Shown here: in pieces, positions 44,008-53,271 of the stretch
Numbering within the stretch: position 1 is the first letter of the stretch
Layout: every line of letters begins with the position of its first letter
Assembly: GCF_003049525.1 (NCBI RefSeq)
Contig: NZ_PYWL01000005.1
Span: 124,001 to 188,000 of the forward strand
Length of the DNA stretch: 64,000 bases
DNA from: Lysinibacillus fusiformis
GTDB taxonomy: Bacteria; Bacillota; Bacilli; Bacillales_A; Planococcaceae
Direction: 5' to 3'
The notes under the pieces: generated by a model
The model's input: the letters and a program-made list of their open reading frames with translations, nothing else
Database searches by the model: none
Told to the model about the DNA's origin: nothing
Program-made: the position numbers and the translations under genes

Positions 44008-44745
44008 TTAAATGGCTTTTCGTTGGAAGTAGTAATACCCACCAAGGAAAAATAGGATGAAGCCACCACCGACAACTGTTAACAATTGCTCCCATGGTAC
44101 AAAAAATACATCGTCTGTGCTGCCACCAATATACATCATCGAAAAGGGCTGTGCCCAAGGATAGTAAGGTCCAATACGTTCAGAATTAATAGCAAAAATA
44201 GAGGGTAATGTAAATACCACATTGACTGCAAAAGGAGCGGCAAAACTTTTAAACATAATCGACATCCATAATTGAAGGGCTACTAAAGGCAATGTCGCTA
44301 CCCATCCTCCCACAATACTTTTCCACACAATCTCCATTGGAAAAGGATCCGTATAGCCCTTGATCATCCCAACTGTAAAAACTGAACATAAATACAATAT
44401 CTGCATCGCCATAACAAGCAGTACAATTAACACATATTTAGCGACAAATACTTTCCCCCTCGTTACAGGTAATGCTAATAGCTGCTTCCAGCCACCAGAT
44501 TGATGTTCATACCTACAGATGAGACTAGCAAAGACCCCCGTAATAAGTGGTAAAAATAATAAAGCATATGTTAAATTCATGGAGAACAAAGCAATATACC
44601 ATTCATTGATTGGTACTCCTGACATATTATCCTCTAAATTGGCTGATAATCCGATAAATAGGCCAATAATGGGTCCTGCTAAAATGATTGGTACCATCTT
44701 TGATTTACGTAACTTAAACCATTCAGCTCGCAGTATAGCCGTCAT
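44008..44745 (-). CDS. ABC-2-type permease (lantibiotic/bacitracin-exporter type)
   Basis: The 245-residue protein has about six membrane helices and the pattern of BcrB/LanE-G-like permeases (ICRYEHQSGGWKQLLALPVTRGKVFVAKY). It abuts the preceding permease gene with no gap; both probably form the channel of one exporter, with the ATPase upstream. The likely cargo is a peptide or lipid-active antibiotic, by family; the actual cargo is unknown. Confidence 0.88.
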   Translation of the reverse strand: MTAILRAEWFKLRKSKMVPIILAGPIIGLFIGLSANLEDNMSGVPINEWYIALFSMNLTYALLFLPLITGVFASLICRYEHQSGGWKQLLALPVTRGKVFVAKYVLIVLLVMAMQILYLCSVFTVGMIKGYTDPFPMEIVWKSIVGGWVATLPLVALQLWMSIMFKSFAAPFAVNVVFTLPSIFAINSERIGPYYPWAQPFSMMYIGGSTDDVFFVPWEQLLTVVGGGFILFFLGGYYYFQRKAI

Positions 44746-45456
44746 TTACTTCACGTCCCTTCTTGCAAAATCAATCATGCCAACCATATAGAGGAAAATA
44801 CCTATTCCTACTCCTAACATGACATTGATGATCGGCTCATCCCATTGATTCATCAACGACGGCCATTTCCATATCATCCAATCTGGTAAAACATAGGAAG
44901 AATAGGCAAAAATCACTCCGAAAATACCTACAGTAATAGGAATCCCTTGATTACGGCAAACACTTGCAATCCACAGCTGGAGAGCTAGAATTGGCAATGC
45001 TGCTAGAGCTGGGAAGTAACTATACTTGGCGAGCTCTAAGTAAGGTATCGGTTCACCTAAGCTTAAAAATAGTCCGTAACTCAGTGTGAAAAGCATCAAC
45101 AGTGTTGAAGACAAAAATAACAGAATCGCCAATACTGTAAATTTAGATAAATAGACGGATAATTTAGAAACAGGTAAGGCGATGAGCTGTTTCCACGCAT
45201 TTGTCTCGTTTTCAATACTCGCCATGAATGATGTTAGGATAGCAATACCTAGTACAATGGCTAGCGGTGTAAAGGAATGAATGTTTTGTAAAAAATAACC
45301 CCAATCATCCTCGCTCTGCTGTAAAAGATAGTCTTTCCTCACACCGTAATTGACCATTTGCAGAGCAACTACACCAACGGGACCTAAAAGTGTTAAAAAC
45401 CATAAACCTTTGCGTTTAATTTTAAAAAAATCAGCAGTTAATAATTTACCCATCAT
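44746..45456 (-). CDS. ABC-2-type permease (partner)
   Basis: The 236-residue permease has six helices and the same motif as its neighbour (NETNAWKQLIALPVSKLSVYLSK), so the two arose by duplication. Its ATG overlaps the ATPase stop by four bases. Paired small permeases are typical of LanFEG/BcrAB immunity exporters. Confidence 0.88.
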   Translation of the reverse strand: MMGKLLTADFFKIKRKGLWFLTLLGPVGVVALQMVNYGVRKDYLLQQSEDDWGYFLQNIHSFTPLAIVLGIAILTSFMASIENETNAWKQLIALPVSKLSVYLSKFTVLAILLFLSSTLLMLFTLSYGLFLSLGEPIPYLELAKYSYFPALAALPILALQLWIASVCRNQGIPITVGIFGVIFAYSSYVLPDWMIWKWPSLMNQWDEPIINVMLGVGIGIFLYMVGMIDFARRDVK

Positions 45457-46364
45457 AGCACTAGCTCTCCCGCCGTCATTTGCAGGAAAATATCCTCCAA
45501 TGAGCGTTTCTCTTCCTCTACTCGAAATACCGAAATGCCCTCCTGAACAAGTACCTGAACAATATGGGCTACTTTTTCGTCAGAGCATTCCTCTAAGAAA
45601 ATGACACCATCCTGATAGTCTGCCTTAATGCCATTTGCTAAAAGAGAACGCCATCCTTTTTCGCTATTGCTAACTTTAAATATAACCTTTGGTTGTGCAA
45701 ATTTACGCATTTCCTCAATGGAATCTTGAAAAATCAATGTTCCCTTAGAAACAATGCCTACCTGTGTAGCCATTTGATCGATTTCTGATAATAAATGGCT
45801 GGAAATAATAATGGTCATGCCGTATTCCTTCGGTAGTCTTTTAATTAAATTGCGAATTTCAATAATACCTGAAGGATCGAGACCATTCGTTGGCTCATCT
45901 AAAATGAGTAACTCTGGGTTGTGCAATAAAGCAGCCGCAATCCCAAGACGTTGTTTCATTCCTAGTGAAAAGCCCTTTACTTTCTTGTTAGCAACTTCCT
46001 TCAAACGGACAATTTGCAGAACTTCATCGATTCTAGTTTTTGGCACACCTAGTATTTTTCGTAGTGCCTCCAAGTTCTCATAGGCTGTCAAATGTGGATA
46101 ATAAGATGGATTTTCAACTAATGAGCCTACGTTCGCTAAAATTTGTGTACGGTCCTTCGCAATGTCCTTTTGAAAAATTTTAATTGTCCCTGAGGATGGT
46201 TTCATTAGACCAAGAAGCATGCGAATCGTTGTTGTTTTCCCCGCTCCATTAGGTCCTAAAAATCCGTAAATTTCTCCTTTGCGTATTTGCAAATTTATAT
46301 TTGATACAGCTTGTTCTTTTCCAAAGTATTTTGATAAATTTTGTGTTTGTACGATATATTCCAA
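45453..46364 (-). CDS. ABC exporter ATP-binding protein (BcrA/LanF-like)
   Basis: An ABC ATPase with Walker A GPNGAGKTT, signature FSLGMKQRLGIA, Walker B LLILDEPTNGLD and a C-terminal extension with ECSDEKVAHIVQVLV, as in BcrA-type drug exporters. The open frame starts with an ATG at 46388, but that ATG lies inside the predicted -10 (TATGAT). The likely start is TTG at 46362-46364, six bases after GAGGTG. It heads an ABC-permease-permease-esterase operon. Confidence 0.9.
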   Translation of the reverse strand: MEYIVQTQNLSKYFGKEQAVSNINLQIRKGEIYGFLGPNGAGKTTTIRMLLGLMKPSSGTIKIFQKDIAKDRTQILANVGSLVENPSYYPHLTAYENLEALRKILGVPKTRIDEVLQIVRLKEVANKKVKGFSLGMKQRLGIAAALLHNPELLILDEPTNGLDPSGIIEIRNLIKRLPKEYGMTIIISSHLLSEIDQMATQVGIVSKGTLIFQDSIEEMRKFAQPKVIFKVSNSEKGWRSLLANGIKADYQDGVIFLEECSDEKVAHIVQVLVQEGISVFRVEEEKRSLEDIFLQMTAGELVL

Positions 46365-46383
46365 TATCCTCACCTCATTAACT

Positions 46384-46439
46384 ATCATAAGAATGGAAGT
46401 TTAAAAACAGGTAAGGGCTAAGTTTAAATTTTGTTTAAA
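46384..46439 (-). promoter_or_regulatory. Promoter with TTTAAAC repeats upstream of the ABC operon
   Basis: On the minus strand TTTAAAC occurs with 5' ends at 46439, 46428 and 46405 (steps of 11 and 23). The -10 TATGAT begins 16 bases after the last repeat. The first two repeats form the 18-mer TTTAAACAAAATTTAAAC, which recurs exactly upstream of the second esterase at 61712-61729. Such repeats are typical of OmpR-family response-regulator sites. Confidence 0.8.
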
Positions 46440-46455
46440 AATGCATTTTTTCCAT

Positions 46456-46495
46456 AAAAAAATCTGCGAGCTTTTACTGATCAAGCTTCGCAGAT
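46456..46495 (-). terminator. Terminator at the end of the histidine-kinase gene
   Basis: On the minus strand ATCTGCGAAGCTT pairs with AAGCTCGCAGAT, followed by seven T's; it overlaps the kinase stop codon. It separates the TCS from the ABC operon transcriptionally. Confidence 0.87.
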
Positions 46496-47856
46496 GGATT
46501 TGCATGTTTTATTATAATTTTTGTACCCGATGGATCTGAACAAATATCCCACTCTAAATGCATGCCCTTTACCATAACATCTACAATGGATAGGCCAATC
46601 CCTGCACCTTTTGCATTCGATTCATTTTTCATACCATTTCCATGATCCTCAATAATAAATGCCGTATAACTCGCTGTCGACTCTGTTTTCACACCTATAT
46701 ATTTCCCGCTATTGGCGTGTCGCAGTACATTTTGGAAGAGATTATCTAATATACGCCCTAACCAAATGGGGTCTACACACCATTCATGATGTTCAAATGC
46801 TTGTAGCTCAATATCTATGGTAAATCCCTCACGCTCAAAAACTGGGTACCATGTCGTCAGGTGCTCTCGAACAAAACGAATAGCATTGATTTCTTTCGGT
46901 TCAAATTTATATTTACTTGCCATGAGCAATGTGTAGGACATTAGATTTTCAATTAAAGCATCAATATTCACGATAGATGTTTCCATCGCCCGTAACGCCT
47001 GCTTACCTTCCTCTGACAATGTTTCTTTGCTAATGGAGTAAGATTGAGCTCTTACCTTTGTTAAAGGTGTCCGCAAATCATGTGAAAGATTTGCAATTAG
47101 CTCTCGTCTTAGTTGCTCTTCTTTTTGCTGACGCTGTTTGCTTTCTCTCAGCTCACAAACCATTCTGTTGAAACTATGCTCCAGTTGCCCAATTTCGTCC
47201 TTTTTTTTCACATGGATTTCAATAGGTAAACCATCTACATCCCGTATTTCCATGGCATCTTGAAGATGTAAAAGTCTCTTTCGGATTCCTTTGAAAAATA
47301 ACAATGATACGACAATGAAAAATAGAATAATCGCAATCACACCAAAAAATAAGAGGTTACCGTAGTTTTCATAAATATTGATAAGTGGTGGATTAAATAC
47401 GTTTCTTGGAACTTCTAACACAATAAAGCCATTGGAAACATCATCACCTAAGAAAGCAATAACAGTAAATGGGTCTCCTCCATATCGCTGTTTTATAAAT
47501 TTAGTAGTAAATGCAGGTGTCCACTTTGCTGGAAGCTCCTCCTGCACATTTACCGTAGTCAATAATGTCCCGTATTCACTTACCCAGAACATAGAAGCCG
47601 TGGGTAATTGCTCTTGCCACTTTTGAAAAAGTTGGGTAATGGCATCATTTGATACATTGTTTATATTTTTAGACTGAGCGTGCCATTGCTCCTCAATTTC
47701 ACTTTCCAAAAGGACCTTACTAGAAAACTCGCCTACCCCTGTCTTCGTAATTCCTAATACAAACATAGCTGTCCCCATATAAGAAATTTGAACAATCGAT
47801 AAGGCTAATATAATGATCAACATATATTTAGCTAGTAGCGATCGGAAGAATTTCAT
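46474..47856 (-). CDS. Sensor histidine kinase
   Basis: Membrane segments at about 11-35 and 167-188 flank a 130-residue extracellular sensor. A HAMP domain, the phospho-accepting His259 (NLSHDLRTPL), an N-box (DNLFQNVLRHAN) and G-boxes (EDHGNGM, GAGIGLSIVD) follow. Its ATG overlaps the regulator stop by four bases. It should sense envelope stress or an antibiotic and phosphorylate the neighbouring regulator. Confidence 0.93.
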   Translation of the reverse strand: MKFFRSLLAKYMLIIILALSIVQISYMGTAMFVLGITKTGVGEFSSKVLLESEIEEQWHAQSKNINNVSNDAITQLFQKWQEQLPTASMFWVSEYGTLLTTVNVQEELPAKWTPAFTTKFIKQRYGGDPFTVIAFLGDDVSNGFIVLEVPRNVFNPPLINIYENYGNLLFFGVIAIILFFIVVSLLFFKGIRKRLLHLQDAMEIRDVDGLPIEIHVKKKDEIGQLEHSFNRMVCELRESKQRQQKEEQLRRELIANLSHDLRTPLTKVRAQSYSISKETLSEEGKQALRAMETSIVNIDALIENLMSYTLLMASKYKFEPKEINAIRFVREHLTTWYPVFEREGFTIDIELQAFEHHEWCVDPIWLGRILDNLFQNVLRHANSGKYIGVKTESTASYTAFIIEDHGNGMKNESNAKGAGIGLSIVDVMVKGMHLEWDICSDPSGTKIIIKHANPSAKLDQ

Positions 47857-48521
47857 AGTTTCACCCTATACCCAATCCCTCGAATCGTTTCGATAATCAT
47901 TGGCTTTGCGGGATTTATTTCTATCTTTTCTCTTAAATATCGAATATGTACCATCAATGTTTTATCACCTTCGATATAGCTTTCACCCCAAACGCCCTCA
48001 TAGAGTTGCTCTTTCGTTAAAATTTGATTGAGGTGGCGAATAAAATACTGTAAAAGATAAAACTGTTTACCCGTCAAGAGAATTTCTTCTTCAGTCAATG
48101 TATTAATAATTCTCATATCTTTTGTATACATTTTAAGATGCTGTAGTTCTAGCACATCATCATTTTTTTGGTATCTTCTCAGTAATACTTCAAGCCTTGC
48201 TCCTAATTCATCTGGATGGAAAGGCTTTGTTAAATAATCATCTGCGAAATTCAAGCCTTCTATTTTATCTTCGACTGCCGTTCTCGCCGATAGCATTAAA
48301 ATCGGCAGTTCTTTATTTTCCCGTTTAATTCTTTTACCGATGGAAAATCCGTCTAACCCAGGTAACATCACATCCAGTATGGCAATATCATTTAAGGCAA
48401 TATGTTGCTCAATACCATCTCCAGACTCTAGCCATGTTACTTCATAGCCCCTTTCAGTTAACTCTTTACTAACCCAATGTCCTATTTCCTTTTCATCCTC
48501 TATGTATAATATACGAATCAA
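47853..48521 (-). CDS. OmpR-family response regulator
   Basis: A receiver domain with Asp50 (AILDVMLPGLDG), Thr/Lys switch residues (LSART, LTKPFHPDE) and a C-terminal winged helix (EGVWGESYIEGDKTLMVHIRYLREKI). Start is TTG at 48519-48521 after AGGAGGGTG. It likely binds the TTTAAAC direct repeats upstream of the ABC operon and of the esterase at 61.8 kb. No such repeat is seen before its own gene. Confidence 0.93.
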   Translation of the reverse strand: MIRILYIEDEKEIGHWVSKELTERGYEVTWLESGDGIEQHIALNDIAILDVMLPGLDGFSIGKRIKRENKELPILMLSARTAVEDKIEGLNFADDYLTKPFHPDELGARLEVLLRRYQKNDDVLELQHLKMYTKDMRIINTLTEEEILLTGKQFYLLQYFIRHLNQILTKEQLYEGVWGESYIEGDKTLMVHIRYLREKIEINPAKPMIIETIRGIGYRVKL

Positions 48522-48676
48522 TGTTTCACCCTCCTTTGTCTATTTGAAAGATATACTAAAATACCATATTTTGCATTATACATTTATCTTAAAATGAAGT
48601 ACAAGATAAATTCCATACATGGTCATTATATGGTAATCTTCTACTTATTTTCTTCTTATTTTTTTATGAGGGCGTG

Positions 48677-48716
48677 AAAAAACACAACTTTTTATTGCTT
48701 GAAAAAGTTGCGTTTT
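48677..48716. terminator. Terminator between the ankyrin pseudogene and the TCS
   Basis: AACACAACTTTTT pairs with AAAAAGTTGCGTT, with A/T tracts on both sides. It lies downstream of the ankyrin remnant on the minus strand. Confidence 0.75.
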
Positions 48717-48768
48717 CTGTTTACAGAATGTTGTAGCTCGAATCGAACATTCCACTCCGTAAACCTAT

Positions 48769-49530
48769 TTATAGTTTTGCCCCTGCTTGAATAAGAAGGT
48801 TGCTAATTTCCTGAAATCCTAGAGATTGTGCATGCTGAAGGGGAGAGATTCCCTTTGCATCTGCCAAATGAACATCCACTCCATGTTCAATCAATACATG
48901 AATAGTTTCCTGATATTTTGGGCCACCATCCATATAGACGATTGCTTCTAACAATGCCGTCCAGCCTAGTTTATTCATATGGTTTACATCGACATTTGTT
49001 TGCTCAAGAATTTCTTGAACATTCTCTACATAACCATGCTCTGCTGCTGGAATTAATGCAATCCCTCCAAATCTATTGAAGATGGTAGGGTCTGCTCCTG
49101 CCTCAATCGTTAGCCTCAAAATTTTTAAGTAACCTTCGGCGCCTGCATAAAGGAAAGGGTTATTTTATGTGATCTCTTCTATTAATGTCAGCACCATGCT
49201 CAATCAAAACTTTTACAACATCGGGGAAATTTCCATAGGTTGCAATCATAGCAGCCGTTCTTCCCTGCTCATCAGCAACATTACTATCGATTCCTTTATT
49301 TAAAATGTCCGTAACTTGTGTAGCTTCCCCCTGAGTTGCAGCTTGAAAGAAATCCTTTTTTAGTTGGGTTTTATCCGACTCAGTTAATTTATTAAAGCTT
49401 TCATAAGCAAGGATATTGGCGATTTCTTTAAATCCCTTTTCCTGGGCATGCTGCAATGGCGTCACACCATCTAAATCAGCCATACTCATATCCGCACCAT
49501 GAGCTAGTAAAATCTTCACCGTTTTCGGTG
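48769..49530 (-). pseudogene. Ankyrin-repeat gene, 5'-truncated and frameshifted
   Basis: Two minus-strand frames, 49160-49519 and 48769-49119, read as one chain of ankyrin repeats (VKILLAHGADMSMADLDGVT, then AAEHGYVENVQEILEQTNVD, ending LLIQAGAKL). They are joined if one base is changed at the AAAAT near 49162: the sequence would then continue HIKNNPFLYAGAEGYLK. Before about 49530 the frame lacks a start, and the sequence switches to an MFS gene. So the gene has lost its N-terminus and also carries a frameshift. Confidence 0.8.
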
Positions 49531-49895
49531 GTAATATCTACGATGTAAGCCATTATAGAAGGAGCCAATGCTGCTGATCCAATCCCCCCAATAAAACGTG
49601 AAATAAGAAAAACGGTGAAATTACTTGCTAAAGCTCCAACTAAATTGGATAACGCAAACAAAATTAGACCACCAATGATCATTGGCTTTCGGCCATACTT
49701 ATCAGAAAACCTCCCAGCTATAGGTGAAAATAAAAATTGTGTTAATCCGAAAGCAGATACTAAATATCCTGCTGCTTTACCACTTGCACCGAACTCAATC
49801 AGCAGCTGTGGGAGAATCGGTATGACAAGACCTGCACCAAGCATAGCGAGAAACATATAAACTAATAGAAGTGGAAATACGGTTTTAGTTGGCAT
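49476..49895 (-). pseudogene. MFS drug-efflux gene, truncated after four helices
   Basis: The N-terminus (FPLLLVYMFLAMLGAGLVIPIL, then AGRFSDKYGRKPMI, motif A of MFS pumps) covers about four helices and then breaks at YIVDITTENG, where it runs into ankyrin sequence in another frame and soon stops. An intact pump has about 400 residues. ATG at 49893-49895 with AAAGGGA upstream; it diverges from the LysR gene. Confidence 0.85.
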
Positions 49896-50051
49896 AGTAG
49901 TTGTCCCTTTCACACATATGTGCGAGAAAATGGAGACATATCTCCTTTTTTCTTTTATACAAATATGCTAACATGGCACTAACTATATGAAAAATATTAA
50001 AAAAAAATGTTTCACTTAGGTTTTCCGAATAATAAGGAGGTGTACTTTTAA

Positions 50052-50930
50052 TTGGATATTCGACAACTACGATATTTCATTGCGATTGTAGAGGAAAAAA
50101 AGATTTCTGCTGCGGCCGCAAGGCTACATATTTCTCAGCCTCCATTAAGCCAGCATTTAAAAGCGATGGAGGAAGAACTAGGCTCAAAACTAGTGGAGAG
50201 AAGTGGAAAATATTTCAAAGTCACTGAGGCTGGAAAAACCTTATATAAATACGCACTACAGGTAGCTCAATTAATGGAGGAAGCTGATGCGGAAGTTAAA
50301 GATGTAGGATTGGGCATTCATGGACGATTAACATTAGGCATTAATACGTTTTCAGTAGTTGAGCTCCCTTCATTATTACATCAATTTCAACAGCACTATC
50401 CTAAGGTAACTTATAAGATCCAGCAAAATGAATCCTCTTATCTATGTAAGCTTGTTAGAGACCGTATAGTAGAATTGGCTATCATACGATTACCTTTAGA
50501 ATTAGATGATTTCTCTGTTCTTCATATGTATACAGAGCCATTTTACTTTATTCAATCCGACAAAAATGATCGACTAGAACATGACGTGACACTGGCAGAA
50601 ATTCAAAATTGGCCACTCCTTTTACCAAGTACTGAAGGGTTAGGCGTTCACTATTCAATATTAGAAGCCTTTTCACGCTTTCAATTACAATCCCATATCG
50701 TGGGTGAATGTTCAGATACCGCACTTTTAATGAATTTAATTGCTACGGGATTTAGCTCCTCTATCGTACCTGAAACTATTCTAAAGCAATATGGTGATTT
50801 ACCACTTCATGCATACAAAATACCGTCAGAAGAATTATCCACCTCTGTAGGACTCGTATGGCTGAAAAATCATTACCTATCAAAAGCCGGGCAAAACTTT
50901 GTGGATTTAATGAGAAGAAATTACTGTTAA
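50052..50930 (+). CDS. LysR-family transcriptional regulator
   Basis: An N-terminal winged helix (RLHISQPPLSQHLKAMEEELG) is followed by a two-lobed substrate-binding domain, 292 residues in all. Start is TTG after AAGGAGGTG. It is intact and diverges from the truncated MFS gene, which was probably its target. Confidence 0.92.
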   Translation: MDIRQLRYFIAIVEEKKISAAAARLHISQPPLSQHLKAMEEELGSKLVERSGKYFKVTEAGKTLYKYALQVAQLMEEADAEVKDVGLGIHGRLTLGINTFSVVELPSLLHQFQQHYPKVTYKIQQNESSYLCKLVRDRIVELAIIRLPLELDDFSVLHMYTEPFYFIQSDKNDRLEHDVTLAEIQNWPLLLPSTEGLGVHYSILEAFSRFQLQSHIVGECSDTALLMNLIATGFSSSIVPETILKQYGDLPLHAYKIPSEELSTSVGLVWLKNHYLSKAGQNFVDLMRRNYC

Positions 50931-50985
50931 ATATATCACTATATCGCTCAATAACAAAAAGTAGTACACTTGCTATTTTCAAGCT

Positions 50986-51021
50986 GTAGACAAACTCTTA
51001 AAAATATTGAGCTTGTCTACA
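50986..51021 (+). terminator. Hairpin after the LysR gene
   Basis: GTAGACAAACTC pairs with GAGCTTGTCTAC (one mismatch); the following T tract is weak, so function is uncertain. Confidence 0.5.
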
Positions 51022-51139
51022 GTCTTCTCTTTACAATGATGTATCGTAATATCGTCGCTTTTCGCGGGAGTTGTTACTCTACAGGAATCCCCCACCTATT
51101 CCAAATAGCTGCTCTTATTATGTGAGATACCTATTACTT

Positions 51140-51580
51140 TTATTGAATAATTAGCATATCGTTCTCATCGAACTGCCACATATCGCCGTAAGCAACTTCC
51201 CAATAGAAACCATTCGGATCTTGGAAGTAGCCACTATAACCACCCCAAAATACAGTTTCGGGATCTTTAACAATTTTTGCCCCAGCCTTTTTGACTAATG
51301 CAAAAATACTGTCCACCTCTTCTTTTGATTTACCATTATAAGCAAGAGTGATTCCACCAAAGCCATGACCAATTTCAGGTGGGTTTGCTTCATTAATATC
51401 TTTAGCCAATCTTTCAATTGGAAAAAGTGATATTTTTGTCCCTCCATTATTAAAGAACATAACATCAGGATTTGTTTCCTCTCCGTAAACTACAACCTCA
51501 AAACCTAACCCTTCTCGGTAAAAAGCGAGAGACTCTACCATATCTTTAACACCTAATGTAATTAAATTTAAACGATTCAT
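51140..51580 (-). CDS. VOC-family (glyoxalase-like) protein
   Basis: The 146-residue protein has two beta-alpha-beta-beta-beta modules: NLITLGVKDMVESLAFYREG at the start and SGYFQDPNGFYWEVAYGDMW with the metal-site Glu near the end. It is probably a metal-dependent lyase, dioxygenase or binding protein; the substrate is unknown. It stands alone. Confidence 0.87.
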   Translation of the reverse strand: MNRLNLITLGVKDMVESLAFYREGLGFEVVVYGEETNPDVMFFNNGGTKISLFPIERLAKDINEANPPEIGHGFGGITLAYNGKSKEEVDSIFALVKKAGAKIVKDPETVFWGGYSGYFQDPNGFYWEVAYGDMWQFDENDMLIIQ

Positions 51581-51792
51581 CTGCCAAACCCCTTTTTATA
51601 GTATTACTACATATATTCTCCATCGAACAAACATTTCCTTTTATTACTGAAATACAGCCATGCATGGCAATTATCTTGGCACACCGACTAGTAGATGTGG
51701 TCAATTAAAGGGGCTTACTAATTTAATGAAAATATTTTTATCCCTCTAGCCATTGTTAGCTCACAAAAGTTACCTCTACGTTTCTATGACAC

Positions 51793-51812
51793 AAAAAAGT
51801 GCGTACTTTTTT
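51793..51812. promoter_or_regulatory. Palindrome upstream of the aldo-keto reductase
   Basis: AAAAAAGTGCGTACTTTTTT is an 8-4-8 perfect inverted repeat, 65 bases before the start codon. It resembles sites of HxlR/YodB-type redox regulators, one of which is encoded 1 kb away. Confidence 0.45.
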
Positions 51813-51876
51813 TGAAGGCATGTTAGCAGCATAATGAAAAAGCAATCAAGCAATCACAAAACATGGAGGACTTAAA

Positions 51877-52722
51877 ATGATTACTCATTTACAAGATAAA
51901 ATCACATTAAACAATGGGCTACAAATGCATGGAATGGGGTTAGGTGTTTTTCAAGTAGAGAATGATGCTACAGCTGAGATGGTTAAAAATGCTATAGAGG
52001 TTGGCTATCGCAGCATCGATACTGCCGCAATTTATGGCAATGAAGCTGGTGTCGGGGAAGGTATTAAACAGGCGCTAACATCAACTAACCTGCAACGTGA
52101 AGATTTATTTATAACATCAAAAGTTTGGAACGATGGATTAAGCTATGAGGAAACTGTTACTGCCTATGAGGAAAGCCTAGAAAAACTAGGGCTGGATTAT
52201 TTAGATCTTTACCTGATTCATTGGCCTGGGAAAGATAAGTATGCTGAATCTTGGAAAGCGCTAGAGGACCTATATGATCAAGGTAAAATCAAAGCAATTG
52301 GTGTTTGTAACTTTACTGTTGCGCATTTGGAAAACTTACTATCATTTGCACGTGTGAAGCCGGTTGTGAATCAAGTGGAATTCCATCCACGCTTACAGCA
52401 AGCTGAGCTTCGTTCATTCTGCGACAAGCACGAAATTCAACTTGAGGCTTGGGCACCATTAATGCAAGGTGGACTTCTTGAAGATGCAACCATTTCAAAA
52501 ATAGCAGAAAAATATAGTAAATCAAATACCCAAGTTATTTTACGCTGGGATGTACAAAATGGCATTATCACTATTCCTAAATCTGTACGTCGAGAACGTA
52601 TGATGCAAAACGCTGATATTTTCAACTTTCAGCTAACAGATGAGGAAATGGCTATCATCAATGCGATGAATCTTGAACAACGTGTCGGACCTAATCCAAA
52701 TGAATTCGACTTTGCTTTATAA
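51877..52722 (+). CDS. Aldo-keto reductase
   Basis: A TIM-barrel NADPH-dependent carbonyl reductase (YvgN/YtbE type) with the catalytic tetrad visible as Asp48, Tyr53 (DTAAIYGNE), Lys82 (ITSKVWND) and His115 (LIHWPG). The cofactor loop IPKSVRRERMMQNADIF is near the C-terminus. It should reduce methylglyoxal or other aldehydes. GGAGG lies before the ATG. The palindrome upstream suggests redox or electrophile control. Confidence 0.93.
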   Translation: MITHLQDKITLNNGLQMHGMGLGVFQVENDATAEMVKNAIEVGYRSIDTAAIYGNEAGVGEGIKQALTSTNLQREDLFITSKVWNDGLSYEETVTAYEESLEKLGLDYLDLYLIHWPGKDKYAESWKALEDLYDQGKIKAIGVCNFTVAHLENLLSFARVKPVVNQVEFHPRLQQAELRSFCDKHEIQLEAWAPLMQGGLLEDATISKIAEKYSKSNTQVILRWDVQNGIITIPKSVRRERMMQNADIFNFQLTDEEMAIINAMNLEQRVGPNPNEFDFAL

Positions 52723-52736
52723 GCTGTGTAAAAGGA

Positions 52737-52772
52737 AAGGAGACTGTCTTCAATATGACAGTCTCTTTCTCC
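52737..52772. terminator. Shared terminator between the reductase and HxlR genes
   Basis: GGAGACTGTC pairs with GACAGTCTCT, with T/A-rich flanks; usable in both directions. Confidence 0.75.
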
Positions 52773-52777
52773 CCTCA

Positions 52778-53161
52778 TTACGATGTTTGCTGCATGGCGA
52801 TATCTTCATCACGTTGTTTTAACAGTACGTCTTCACCTTTATCCTGTAATAATTCAACATGCTTTTCGCCCCAAGTGCAAAGCATGTTCAAAATAGGTTC
52901 CATACCGTGTCCATAAGACGTTAAGGAATATTCAACTTTTGGTGGTACTTGATTGAATACTTTTCGATGGATTAATCCAGCCTGCTCCAATTCTCTCAAT
53001 TGATTTGTGAGCATTTTTTGTGAAATCCCCGGAATCAATCGCCGAAATTCATTTGTACGAATTTTACCATGGTGGTTTAAATGACAAAGAATAATTGGTT
53101 TCCATTTACCACCAATAACTTCAAGTGTAGCTTCAACACCAATATTATAAACTTTTTGCAT
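52778..53161 (-). CDS. HxlR-family transcriptional regulator
   Basis: A 127-residue winged-helix protein with the family signatures VIGGKWKPIILCHL, RRLIPGISQKMLTNQLREL and VEYSLTSYG. A cysteine early in the HTH (LCHL) could sense electrophiles, as in YodB/CatR/HypR. It diverges from an MFS pump and probably controls it. ACAGGGGG precedes the ATG. Confidence 0.92.
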   Translation of the reverse strand: MQKVYNIGVEATLEVIGGKWKPIILCHLNHHGKIRTNEFRRLIPGISQKMLTNQLRELEQAGLIHRKVFNQVPPKVEYSLTSYGHGMEPILNMLCTWGEKHVELLQDKGEDVLLKQRDEDIAMQQTS

Positions 53162-53271
53162 CGTAAACCCCCTGTAATATTCAAAAGTAACTAAAAGTAC
53201 TCTACGTGCCTTTTTGGTATGTATGAATAGTACTACACTCGATAAAAAAAATCAAAGGAGATTGTTTTAGT
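53162..53271. promoter_or_regulatory. HxlR-MFS divergent promoter region
   Basis: The intergenic holds AGTACT twice, 30 bases apart, plus AAAGTAACTAAAAGTACT, giving several AAGTA-type half sites. They could be the HxlR operator. No single -10/-35 pair stands out. Confidence 0.4.
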
